Positions 1-6,907 are shown, numbered from the stretch's first letter. The stretch: DNA of 10,028 nucleotides from Acidobacteriaceae bacterium (GCA_003165095.1 PLSH01000248.1:1-10028); one strand, 5' to 3'. Numbers and translations: made by a program. Notes: generated by a model from the sequence alone, not told the origin.

Positions 1-157
1 CTGCTGCTGCCTTTGCGTTCCGAAAATGCCGCTGACTGAGATACCTCTTTGCAAATTTGAGATAGGCCTCACCGCGCGTCTTCGCCATTTCCTTCACCGC
101 AGCAAGACTCCGCTGCGCATCCTGCCGTGCCGCCAAACAAACAGTTCCCGGTCGCAT
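1..157 (-). CDS. Partial small hypothetical protein, cut by left window edge
   Basis: Reading the minus strand from an ATG at 157-155 gives 52 codons with no stop up to the window edge, so only the N-terminal part is visible. The start is supported by AAGGAG at 165-170, seven bases upstream, an ideal Shine-Dalgarno spacing. The peptide begins MRPGTVCLAARQDAQRS and continues with a Lys/Arg/Ala-rich, probably helical stretch (AAVKEMAKTRGEAYLKFAKR at about residues 19-38). I see no signal peptide or membrane segment and do not recognise a family. The helical, tyrosine-containing pattern is faintly like a tetratricopeptide unit, but that is too weak to use. It is divergent from tex across a 380-bp gap. 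Confidence rests on the ribosome binding site plus the uninterrupted frame. Confidence 0.45.
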   Translation of the reverse strand, partial: MRPGTVCLAARQDAQRSLAAVKEMAKTRGEAYLKFAKRYLSQRHFRNAKAAA

Positions 158-537
158 ACCGATTCTCCTTTTGATAAGTTCCGCCCGAGATATCAGACGA
201 CAGTCAAAATCTTCCGCCATCACGCCAACACCGCCGCATCAGCGATGCAACTCCTCGCGTACCAATCCTCCTCCGCGCAGCCGAGATAGTCTCACCCATC
301 AGGTTGCCGCAGTGGTGATTCTGCGCGGGTGGATGGAGGCCGGGGAGCAGGCAGCTGCGCTGAAGCAGCGAAATCTGCACAAACAAAATGGTGCGGAGGA
401 ATAGGACAGTCCAGCAGCATTCCCCGAAGCAACGGGCCTTCTGTGGGGTACACAGGACAACCAACGCATCTATATATAGCTCCGCTGGTGCTGCGCAGAC
501 CCTTTTTCCAGAAGCTCTCCCGCTACGATAGGAGAGA
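158..537. other. Divergent intergenic region, no gene seen
   Basis: This gap separates the left-edge minus-strand gene from tex. Open frames in it have no plausible ribosome binding site or family resemblance and look like chance frames in GC-rich DNA. A TATATATAG run at 471-479 lies about 60 bases before the tex start and could serve as a -10 region, but I find no matching -35 at 16-18 bases, so I do not call a promoter. No hairpin, RNA gene or repeat stood out. Confidence 0.5.
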
Positions 538-2805
538 ATGCTCGATACCAAGGCCCTATCTCCCGAAGCTCTGCTGCAGATCACAACCTCGCTCAATATC
601 TCCATGCACTCGCTGGTTGCCGTCATCGGTCTGCTCGACGAGGGCGGAACCGTGCCCTTCATCGCACGATATCGGAAGGAGGCCACCGGCAATCTCGACG
701 AGGTGCAGATTCGCGCCATCGAGGAAAAGCTCGCCTACCTCCGCGATCTATAGAGCCGCCGCGCCACAATCCTCGCGTCGATCCAGGAACAGGGCAAACT
801 GACCGATGAGTTGAAGGCCAAGATCGAGGCGACCTTCGACCGCGCCGAGTTGGAAGATCTCTACCTTCCGTACCGCCCCAAGCGCCGGACGAAAGCGACA
901 ATCGCTCGCGATAAGGGTCTCGAACCGCTCGCCGACTACCTCTGGAATCAGCAGGCCACCGCCATGCCGCTCCACCAATTCGCAGCCACTTTCGTTAGCG
1001 TAGAGAAGGAAGTAGCCACCGTCGAAGGTGCCCTCGAAGGCGCCCGCCACATCGTAGCCGAGCGGATTAGCGAGGACGCCGAGCTACGAAAGTTGACCCG
1101 TCACCTGATGTTTGAAGAGGGAATCATCCAGAGCCGCCGCTCGATCGACGGCGTCGACGAGCAGGAAAAGTTCAAGATGTACTACGAATATCGCGAGCCG
1201 GTGAAGACGATTCCCTCGCACCGAATGCTCGCCATCCGCCGCGGCGAGACCGAGTCGATCCTCTATTTTCTGATCGAGATTGATCCGCTCCGCGCGATCG
1301 GCCTGCTCCGTTCTCGGATACTGCGCGCCGACGGAGACTGGACGCCGCAGCTCGAACTCGCCATTGATGACTGTTGGAAACGCCTCCTGAACCCGTCCAT
1401 CCAGGGCGAGATTCGCCTCGAACTGAAGAAGCGATCCGACATAGATGCCATCCAGGTCTTCCGCGACAACCTGAAGAATCTGCTGCTCGCCGCACCGGCT
1501 GGCCCCATTTCAGTGCTGGGAATCGACCCCGGCCTGCGTACTGGATGCAAGGTCGCGGTGGTCGACGAGACGGGCAAGTTCCTCGCAAACGACGTGCTCT
1601 ACCTGCACACTTCGAAGAGCGCGGCCAGCGGAGCAGGCGACCGCCTGGTAGCAATGCTTGCGAAGTACAACGTCCGCGCCATCGCAATCGGCAACGGCAC
1701 TGCCTCGCGAGAGACCAACGCTTTTGTTCGTGACACGCTGCGGGAAAACAACCTGGACAACATTTTTTCGGTCATGGTCAGCGAGTCCGGAGCCAGTATT
1801 TACTCCGCCTCCGACGTCGCTCGCCAGGAGTTTCCCGACCTCGACCTGACCGTCCGCGGCGCCATCTCTATCGCGCGCCGCCTGCAAGATCCGCTCTCCG
1901 AACTCGTCAAGGTTGCCCCCAAGTCCATCGGCGTTGGCCAGTACCAGCACGACGTGGACCAACGCCAGTTGCAGCAATCGCTGGAGACAACTATCGAGAG
2001 TTGCGTCAACCGCGTCGGCGTCGATCTCAATACTTCCTCGTGGACGCTGCTGCGCTACGTCGCCGGAGTTACCGAACGGGTCGCGCTGAATATCGTCTCT
2101 TACCGCGACGAGAACGGCCGCTTTCGCTCGCGCAAGCAGCTCAACAAAGTCCCCGGCATCGGGGCCAAAACGTACGAGCAGGCTGCCGGTTTCCTGCGCA
2201 TCCGCGACGGCGAGAATCCGCTGGATTGCACGGCTGTCCATCCGGAATCGTATCCGGTGGTCGAGCAAATCGCCCGCTCGCTGGGTACACCGGTCGGCGA
2301 GTTGATCGCAAACCCACAGCTCCTGACCGCGGTCGATGCCCGCCAAATCGACGCAGGTACGTTCACCGTCAAGGACATTCTGGAGGAGCTGCGCAAGCCG
2401 GGACGCGATCCGCGCGAGCAATTTGTGGCTCCAAGTTTCAACGAAAAAGTCCGCGAGTTCGCCGACGTTCAGCCAGAAATGATCCTCGAAGGCGTCGTCA
2501 CCAACGTCACCAAGTTCGGCGCGTTCGTTGACATTGGCGTGCATCAGGACGGCCTTGTACACATCAGCGAACTCTCGAACCGCTTCATTAAAGATCCCTC
2601 CGACGCGGTCAAAGCCGGACAGATTGTGAAGGTTAAGGTGCTCAGTGCCGACGCTAAAACGAAGCGGATCGCGTTATCGATGAAGGCGCTTATGAGTCCC
2701 ACGCCGAAGAATAGCCGGCCCCATTCAGCGCAACCGGTTCCCAAACCGCAACCGAGTCTGAGCGAAAAGCTCGCCATGCTATCGACCAAATGGAAGACCT
2801 CATAA
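538..2805 (+). pseudogene. tex: Tex, S1-domain RNA-binding transcription accessory protein, interrupted by an in-frame amber codon
   Basis: Tex is a conserved cytoplasmic nucleic-acid-binding protein thought to act with RNA polymerase and transcripts. The frame from ATG 538 (AGGAG at 530-534 just before it) to TAA 2803-2805 would encode 755 residues, close to the usual ~770. In order I see the N-terminal helical region (VPFIARYRKEATGNLDE, about 40-56; ELEDLYLPYRPKRRTKA, about 103-119), the YqgF/RNase H-like domain starting at VLGIDPGLRTGCK (about 326), a helix-hairpin-helix region at VPGIGAKTYEQAAG (about 536), and a C-terminal S1 domain (about 648-718, GVVTNVTKFGAFVDIGVHQD). Codon 72 (751-753) is TAG within AYLRDL-stop-SRRATIL, where the family normally has Glu (LEERR), so GAG to TAG is the simplest reading. 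Everything after it is clean for over 680 codons. The second part could only restart at weak codons such as TTG 811, which has no Shine-Dalgarno. It is a recent pseudogene, a sequencing error or a readthrough case. Confidence 0.93.
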
Positions 2806-2974
2806 GCGCCGGTGCTCACAGGATTTCAGGCGTGTACACCCGAAGTGGCGCGACACAATTCTTCCAATTTCAAGCCAACAGACTGACGCGGACTGAAATC
2901 ATGTCCTAAGGCTTTGTGTGTTGTTGATCGCTAATGGGCGGCCTCGGCCAGCCCGACTAACGGCATCACAAGAA

Positions 2975-3187
2975 TTCCGGAATCGCAAATTGGCCTAACT
3001 TGGATGAAAAGTCCCATTTTTGGTATTCTGATGAATTCCATCCAAATGACGGATAGCCCTTTCTTCCTAATATGATAGACGCTCATAGTTGGAGGATATT
3101 TATCCCTTGAGATTGGCTGAGGTGCCCAGGAGTGAATTCTTCGATTTCGATGACAAATATGCCAGTTATTGCCCCAGTTAACCCCAA
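2975..3187. repeat. Upstream copy (R1) of a ~210-bp diverged direct repeat
   Basis: This block aligns with 3215-3428 at a constant offset of 240 bp (one base is inserted in the second copy after about 3380). In the best part, 3011-3140 against 3251-3380, I count about 106 of 130 identical positions. Two elements are kept almost exactly: the 27-base block 3089-3115, identical in both copies and containing GGATATTTATCC, and an imperfect dyad TGGTATTC-N4-GAATTCCA at 3021-3040. The DNA is AT-richer than the flanking genes. Short open frames in it are all broken by stops and I could not find one conserved in both copies, so it looks non-coding. Between the tex stop and this repeat (2806-2974) I see no gene and no clear terminator. 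Confidence 0.8.
3094..3105. promoter_or_regulatory. Candidate HipB-type operator, copy 1: GGATA-TT-TATCC
   Basis: GGATATTTATCC has perfect five-base inverted arms GGATA and TATCC around TT, inside a 27-base block that is identical in the other repeat copy. The E. coli HipB operator uses the same half-sites in the opposite order (TATCC-N8-GGATA), from established knowledge. The similarity and the location upstream of a hipBA operon suggest a binding site for the HipB-like protein. The different arrangement of half-sites is a real reservation. Confidence 0.4.
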
Positions 3188-3214
3188 CCCTGTATCAGAT
3201 ACGGTGTGGTTACC

Positions 3215-3428
3215 TTCCGCGATTCCATATTGAGCTAAGCCGAATCAAGAGTCCCATTCTTGGTATTCTGACGAATTCCATCCAAATAGCGGTTATCCAT
3301 TTATTACCAACGATATAGTCGCTTAGACTTGGAGGATATTTATCCCTTGAGATTGCCTGAGCGACCCAGGGGCGAATTCTATCGATTTCGAGTATGAATA
3401 TGCGCGGTTATGGTCGATCGACCCCGAC
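3215..3428. repeat. Downstream copy (R2) of the ~210-bp direct repeat, upstream of hipB
   Basis: This is the second copy of the repeat, starting 240 bp after the first and ending about 90 bases before the chosen hipB start. It keeps the 27-base block (3329-3355) and the imperfect dyad TGGTATTC-N4-GAATTCCA (3261-3280). The copies differ mainly between these conserved blocks, as expected if protein-binding sites are under selection and the spacers are not. The position, immediately 5' of an autoregulated TA-type operon, makes an extended operator region the most natural reading. A decayed mobile element or a duplicated fragment of a lost gene remains possible. Confidence 0.8.
3334..3345. promoter_or_regulatory. 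Candidate HipB-type operator, copy 2: GGATA-TT-TATCC
   Basis: This is the same 12-base palindrome, exactly 240 bp downstream of copy 1 and 175 bases before the hipB start. It is flanked on both sides by the same bases as copy 1 (3329-3355 identical to 3089-3115). Two identical dyads at a spacing of about 23 helical turns would allow cooperative or looping repression. This is inference from sequence only. Confidence 0.4.
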
Positions 3429-3479
3429 TAACCACTTTCCCGCGCTAGCCCACACGTTGCTCAGTAAAGAGAAATATAA

Positions 3480-3509
3480 TACACAAATTGGCTACTTCTT
3501 GCTTATAAT
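3480..3509 (+). promoter_or_regulatory. Candidate hipBA promoter (TACACA, 18 bp, TATAAT)
   Basis: A perfect -10 hexamer TATAAT lies at 3504-3509, with a weak -35 TACACA (4 of 6 consensus bases) at 3480-3485 and an 18-bp spacer. Transcription would start near 3516-3517, only a few bases before ATG 3520. That matches the absence of a Shine-Dalgarno there and implies an almost leaderless message. A second TATAAT at 3475-3480 has no suitable -35. Confidence 0.4.
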
Positions 3510-3519
3510 AAATCTTGTT

Positions 3520-3870
3520 ATGGGGAAAACGACTCCAAACCTTATACCGCGCGTTTCCCGCTTGCTTAATGAAGTAGGCATGCACCTTAAACTGGCGCGG
3601 CTCAGGCGAAAATACTCATCGGAGACCGTAGCGCAGCGTGCCGGAATAACGCGACGCACGTTGTCCAAAGTGGAGCAGGGAGACCCTGGAGTTGCACTTG
3701 GAGTGTACGCGCGTGTCATGCAGGTATTGAGATTAGAGGGTGCCCTTGCACTGTTGGGAGCCGACGATGAGCTCGGGCGAAAACTACAAGACGCAGGAAT
3801 TACTCCGAAGTTGAGAGCGCCCAAACGCACCGCAGCCGCAACGGTTGATACAGCCCAAGGACATCACTGA
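3520..3870 (+). CDS. hipB: HipB-like Xre-family antitoxin/repressor
   Basis: This 116-residue protein is the antitoxin and DNA-binding partner of the HipA-like kinase encoded next. A helix-turn-helix of the Xre/Cro type spans about residues 22-75: MHLKLARLRRKYSSETVAQR followed by AGITRRTLSKVEQGDPGVAL, with the typical recognition-helix pattern. The motif ADDELGRKLQDAGI (81-94) and the basic tail are common in HipB-like proteins that precede hipA. The frame is open from ATG 3394, but the extra 42 residues are not family-like and include repeat sequence, so I prefer ATG 3520, just after a TATAAT. An internal ATG at 3580 would also keep the whole HTH. Its TGA overlaps the hipA start by one base (TGATG), indicating translational coupling. 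Autorepression through the upstream dyads is likely by analogy with E. coli HipB. Confidence 0.88.
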   Translation: MGKTTPNLIPRVSRLLNEVGMHLKLARLRRKYSSETVAQRAGITRRTLSKVEQGDPGVALGVYARVMQVLRLEGALALLGADDELGRKLQDAGITPKLRAPKRTAAATVDTAQGHH

Positions 3871-5123
3871 TGGCAGGCATTGAGACAGTTGAAGTCTATG
3901 TTGACGCCGATCAGATGACAGAACCGCACCTCATGGGAACGCTTCATTGCCAACTAAGCGGCAGGGGAGAGTTGTTCTCATTCAGGTATGACAAGACCTG
4001 GATCGCTCGTGCTGAAGCCTTCGCTTTTGATCCTGACCTTGCGCTTTCTGAGGGCCACCAATACCCCTCGGCGGACCGATCGGACTTCGGCATATTCACC
4101 GATTCGTCTCCCGATCGTTGGGGGCGGGTGCTGATGCAGCGCAAGGAAAATCTGCGCGCGCGTCACGAGGGTGTGCGCCCTCGGATCCTGACGGAGTGGG
4201 ATTTCCTACTGGGTGTTCATGACGAAACTCGCCTTGGCGCGCTGCGCTTCAAACTTCCTGGCGGTCCTTTTGTCGACAGCGAAACGAAGTTAGCCGCTCC
4301 ACCTCTGACCTCTCTCCAGGAGTTGCAAGCGGCCAGTCTTCAGTTCGAGCAGCACATAAACGACGAGGATAATCCCGATTACGAGAGGTGGCTCAGACAA
4401 CTCATTGCCCCCGGAACCTCTCTCGGTGGCGCACGGCCCAAGGCTTCTGTGCGCGATGAAACAGGGGTCCTTTGTATGGCCAAATTCCCGAGCCGCCGGG
4501 ACACGCGGGACGTTGGAGCCTGGGAATTAGTCGCCAATTCGCTTGCGCGGAAAGCAGGAATCAATGTACCCGAAGCCAGGCCGCTGCATTTTCAGGAGAG
4601 CGAGTTCACTACATTTCTGGTGAAGAGGTTCGACAGAACTGCGCCGGGAAGACGCCTTGCATTCGTTTCGGCGATGACCCTCACCCAGCACAAAGATGGA
4701 GATGAGGGCGCGAGCTACATTGAACTTGTCGACCTTTTCCAATCCCGAGGCGCTGACACCAACGCCGATTGTGAACAGCTATTTCGCAGGGTCCTGTTCA
4801 ACATTCGCATCCACAATACGGACGACCACCTGCGCAACCACGGCTTCTTTGTCGGCGGACAAGGCATTCGGCTTTCGCCGGCTTACGACATCAATCCCTC
4901 CGTCGATCGCAACGAACTTTCGCTTGCCATCGACGAGACGGAGGCCACCTGCGACGTCTCGGTTGCGATGAACGCATACAAAAGTTATGGCATTTCCGCC
5001 GCGCAAGCGGACAACGCTTTGCGGTCTGTCGACACGGCTGTAGTCGACTGGAGGGCAGAAGCAAACAGGTTCGGAATCCCCAAAGCAGAACAAGCTCTCA
5101 TGGAACCGGCGTTCGACGGTTGA
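3870..5123 (+). CDS. hipA: HipA-like serine/threonine kinase toxin
   Basis: HipA toxins are cytoplasmic kinases. E. coli HipA phosphorylates glutamyl-tRNA synthetase, which stops charging of tRNA-Glu and causes growth arrest; relatives use other synthetases. The protein is 417 residues (E. coli HipA is 440). Visible parts: an N-terminal HipA domain (about 1-130, including SSPDRWGRVLMQRKE at 79-93), a Gly-rich loop SLGGARPKAS (184-193) corresponding to the region carrying the autophosphorylated Ser in E. coli HipA, the ATP-binding Lys in AKFP (K205), FLVKRFDR (249-256), the catalytic loop HNTDDHLRNH (315-324, probable catalytic D318 and metal ligand N323), and the metal-binding Asp in SPAYDINP (D340). 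All key residues are present, so it should be active. It begins on the last base of the hipB stop codon. Its substrate cannot be read from sequence. Confidence 0.92.
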   Translation: MAGIETVEVYVDADQMTEPHLMGTLHCQLSGRGELFSFRYDKTWIARAEAFAFDPDLALSEGHQYPSADRSDFGIFTDSSPDRWGRVLMQRKENLRARHEGVRPRILTEWDFLLGVHDETRLGALRFKLPGGPFVDSETKLAAPPLTSLQELQAASLQFEQHINDEDNPDYERWLRQLIAPGTSLGGARPKASVRDETGVLCMAKFPSRRDTRDVGAWELVANSLARKAGINVPEARPLHFQESEFTTFLVKRFDRTAPGRRLAFVSAMTLTQHKDGDEGASYIELVDLFQSRGADTNADCEQLFRRVLFNIRIHNTDDHLRNHGFFVGGQGIRLSPAYDINPSVDRNELSLAIDETEATCDVSVAMNAYKSYGISAAQADNALRSVDTAVVDWRAEANRFGIPKAEQALMEPAFDG

Positions 5124-5130
5124 CCAGGTT

Positions 5131-5156
5131 GCCGCCAGATCATGGCGGCCATGATC
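5131..5156. terminator. Two overlapping, mutually exclusive hairpins just after hipA
   Basis: Seven bases after the hipA stop, GCCGCCA (5131-5137) pairs with TGGCGGC (5143-5149) around a 5-base loop. An overlapping dyad, GATCATGG (5138-5145) with CCATGATC (5149-5156), has perfect 8-base arms around CGG. Only one can form at a time. There is no U tract, so classical intrinsic termination is doubtful; 3' end protection or a DNA-binding dyad are alternatives. A further short dyad, GTCCAA-N7-TTGGAC, lies at 5215-5233. The rest of 5157-5309 shows no gene. Confidence 0.4.
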
Positions 5157-5309
5157 ACGCGAATGGAGGAGGGTTGTCCAGCTCGGTGATCATCGGGGCG
5201 ATAAAGTTCAGTCTGTCCAAACGCTAATTGGACGCTGATTACAATACGAGTCTGTGGGTGATGTTTCCAAAACCGGACGCATCACCCGCAATATTAGCCA
5301 GCGACTTCG

Positions 5310-5477
5310 CTAGCCAATATCTTTGGGGAGATCTTGGGTGGGCGAAGGTTCGTCACCTCGGCAAGGCTGCGATTCATTGCAGTCGCCGTCGATTTCGGAG
5401 TCGTCGTCGTCGAGAATTAGGGTGTCACCGGAATCAAAGAAGTCGTCTTCCGTGACTTCGTCAATCTTAGTTTCCAT
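5310..5477 (-). CDS. Small, extremely acidic hypothetical protein
   Basis: The chosen ATG at 5477-5475 has AAAGGA a few bases upstream (AAAGGAAAACCACC then ATG) and gives a 55-residue protein ending in TAG. A start at 5558 in the same frame is possible but has a less protein-like N-terminus and no comparable ribosome binding site. By my count there are 14 Asp and 6 Glu against 3 Lys/Arg, a net charge near -17, with the run LILDDDDSEIDGD (about 20-32) and two Cys (33 and 39). No signal peptide, membrane segment or known domain is visible. Proteins of this size and charge include DNA-mimic inhibitors, RiPP-type precursors and other small regulators, but none is indicated specifically. No modifying enzyme is nearby. 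It is convergent with hipA. Confidence 0.55.
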   Translation of the reverse strand: METKIDEVTEDDFFDSGDTLILDDDDSEIDGDCNESQPCRGDEPSPTQDLPKDIG

Positions 5478-5528
5478 GGTGGTTTTCCTTTCAGAAGTGG
5501 GGCGCGAAAGTGCGCCATAAAACGGTGG

Positions 5529-5544
5529 ACGTGCCGAGGCACGT
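5529..5544. promoter_or_regulatory. 16-bp palindrome upstream of the acidic small gene
   Basis: ACGTGCC (5529-5535) and GGCACGT (5538-5544) are perfect inverted arms around GA, centred about 60 bases upstream of the acidic gene's start on the minus strand. It could be an operator or a hairpin in the 5' leader. I found no convincing -35/-10 pair next to it. The stretch 5545-5828 holds no gene I can support. Confidence 0.35.
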
Positions 5545-5828
5545 GTACGGTCCGACATTTGTGCACACGATTAAGCGTGCTCGGAATTCTCAAGATTTTG
5601 GAGTTCCCGCGGCTCACGCCACGGCTTTGCGGAGGACCAGAACTTCCCCCTCGTGCTGAACGCGCTCCAAAAGTCTGCTCAATCCTGCATCAGTTTGGTG
5701 CCGGCGGCGGGGCTCATTGCGATCCGACGGTGGTTTGTGCTCAGCGTGCAGAAAATCACTCCACGTGAATCGTTGTGTTCCGCGCGCTTTTCAAATTGTT
5801 ACGGCCCGGACGTTGCGGAGGCAGAGGG

Positions 5829-6028
5829 CTATGAGCCCGATCCACGACCGCATGCCCGCCATTCTCAATCCGCAGGATTACGACGAGTGGCTCGACCGCA
5901 GAGAGGTGGAAAGGGCGCCCATTCACTTGCTCCGTCCCTTTCCTGAAACCACACTGCAGATCCACGCTGCCAATCCAGGGGTCGGCAATGTGCACAACCA
6001 GGACGCCGCCTTACTCGACCCGCAGTAA
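5829..6028 (+). pseudogene. SRAP (YedK/HMCES-like) C-terminal remnant, copy 1
   Basis: SRAP proteins form a DNA-protein crosslink with abasic sites in single-stranded DNA through an N-terminal Cys2. Here only the C-terminal third remains: MSPIHDRMPAILNPQDYDEW, then LDRREVERAPIHLLRPFPET, ending GVGNVHNQDAALLDPQ and TAA-type stop at 6026-6028. HDRMP carries the conserved active-site His of the family. The upstream frame is open to 5717, but the residues before MSPIH (RTLRRQRA) do not fit the family, apart from a possible FQIVT echo a little further up. The N-terminal catalytic Cys and Asn/Glu region is missing, so the product cannot be a working crosslinker. The C-terminal frame is clean, which suggests fairly recent truncation. 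A second copy lies at 6317-6470. Confidence 0.75.
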
Positions 6029-6072
6029 GAAACGGAGACTGTCCACTTGTTCACTCTCAGTCATCAGATATG

Positions 6073-6252
6073 TTATTCGGACCACAACTTCGCTTGCTTG
6101 GCGGCGACTCCGGCACGGTCCAGTTCGACCAGCCGCGACTTCCATTTGTCTACCAGTTTCGCCGCCTGACGAGAGCGCCGCTCGGCACGGGAAAGCATTC
6201 GCTCCACATGGATGCGCTGCTGTGTCGGCTTGTCGGCGGAATGATCGGGCAC
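6073..6252 (-). CDS. Small hypothetical protein between the two SRAP remnants
   Basis: I chose the GTG at 6252-6250, which has AGGA at 6258-6261 five bases upstream, giving 59 residues ending LWSE and TAA; the frame opens at 6270. The protein is charged and probably helical: RIHVERMLSRAERRSRQA (about 13-30) then AKLVDKWKSRLVELDRAG (about 31-48) and VAAKQAKLWSE at the end. Heptad-like spacing of Leu, Val and Ala suggests a short coiled coil or helical hairpin. I do not recognise a named family. It lies opposite to the SRAP remnants and in the exact interval between them, so it may have come in with the rearrangement. The competing frame 6011-6301 on the same strand is less protein-like. Confidence 0.5.
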   Translation of the reverse strand: MPDHSADKPTQQRIHVERMLSRAERRSRQAAKLVDKWKSRLVELDRAGVAAKQAKLWSE

Positions 6253-6316
6253 ATTGATCCTGACGCACACGAGGAGAGACGTACAACCGGATTTTATACA
6301 AGCTGGATTGAGTATG

Positions 6317-6470
6317 CTATGAGCCCATACGCGACCACATGCCCGCCATTCTCGGTCCGCAGGATTACGATGAGTGGCTCGACCGCGGGGAGGTGGAAAG
6401 GGCGCCCATTCACTTACTCCTTCCCTTCCCTGAAACCACGCTGCAGATCACTCAAGCAGCAAAGCAGTAA
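6317..6470 (+). pseudogene. SRAP C-terminal remnant, copy 2
   Basis: Bases 6317-6449 repeat 5829-5962 with high identity (roughly nine bases in ten). One base is missing just after the shared GCTATGAGCCC, so the two reading frames are not equivalent at the 5' end. In the family frame it reads HMPAILGPQDYDEWLDRGEV then ERAPIHLLLPFPETTLQI, and after the homology stops it runs into TQAAKQ and TAA 6468-6470. It lacks the N-terminal active site and the last ~20 residues present in copy 1. Its 3' end overlaps the last codons of the convergent antitoxin gene. It is dead as an SRAP gene. Confidence 0.72.
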
Positions 6471-6907
6471 TCGATTTGCAACAGCATCTCTTCGACTATG
6501 CGAGAGCCGGCCTCCGTCCGCAGAAGCTCAAGTGGAACGCGTCCCTCAAAACGTGCCTTTGGTTTTCGCAACCAGCGCGCTGCTTTTGCGTCATCACCGA
6601 AGACCTCTTCGGCCTGCGAAGTGATACGTGCTATCCGGACAGCGCGGTCGGACTCGTCGTGGGTTAGCAATTCGTGCTGAGTCCTCCGGTGAGCCAAAGT
6701 TCGCCTCGGCACAATGAGGCGGTAGATCTCTTCATCGCTCATTCCAGCGGTTGATAGCGAGTCGACTGAACTAAGAGGGAGGCGTTCCTCCACCAATCGG
6801 GCCAAATCACGGTCCGATTGCAAAGGGCTAATCCCTAGTTTGGTCTCGATGCGATGATAGAGCATGAATGGTTCTCGCTTCGCACGATGCCGAGCGATTT
6901 CAGGCAC
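6452..6907 (-). CDS. Xre/MbcA/ParS-type antitoxin without an adjacent toxin
   Basis: This family binds and neutralises RES-domain toxins, several of which degrade NAD+, and represses its own operon. The GTG start at 6907-6905 has a perfect AGGAGG at 6913-6918 with a 5-base spacer and gives 151 residues. The N-terminal half holds the Xre-like HTH (GMSDEEIYRLIVPRRTLAHR, 55-74, then ELLTHDESDR). The C-terminal toxin-binding domain is clear: RIARITSQAEEVFGDDAKAA (91-110), RWLRKPKARFEGRVPLELL, then RTEAGSRIVEEMLLQIDY. The length is normal. The toxin gene that usually follows at once is missing; the gene ends in an SRAP remnant, so its last two or three codons may come from the junction. It could still act in trans on a toxin elsewhere or simply autoregulate. 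Confidence 0.85.
   Translation of the reverse strand: MPEIARHRAKREPFMLYHRIETKLGISPLQSDRDLARLVEERLPLSSVDSLSTAGMSDEEIYRLIVPRRTLAHRRTQHELLTHDESDRAVRIARITSQAEEVFGDDAKAARWLRKPKARFEGRVPLELLRTEAGSRIVEEMLLQIDYCFAA

Noticed and set aside
204..719. 171-codon minus-strand open frame overlapping tex 5' end
   Set aside because: No ribosome binding site, no family pattern, and it overlaps the well-supported tex N-terminus on the opposite strand; chance frame in GC-rich DNA.
1510..2562. 350-codon minus-strand open frame inside tex
   Set aside because: Entirely antisense to conserved Tex domains; a typical shadow frame of a high-GC gene.
3012..3330. Possible degenerate coding sequence in the 240-bp repeats
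   Set aside because: Frames such as WYSDEFHPN and LEDIYPLRL are shared by both copies, but every frame is cut by stops and differences are not concentrated at third positions, so coding origin is not supported.
3394..3519. N-terminal extension of the HipB-like frame
   Set aside because: The extra residues come from repeat and promoter DNA, including TATAAT at 3504, and do not resemble the family; ATG 3520 fits better.
6070..6624. 184-codon plus-strand open frame over SRAP copy 2
   Set aside because: It reads SRAP copy 2 in the wrong frame and runs antisense to the antitoxin and the small minus-strand gene.
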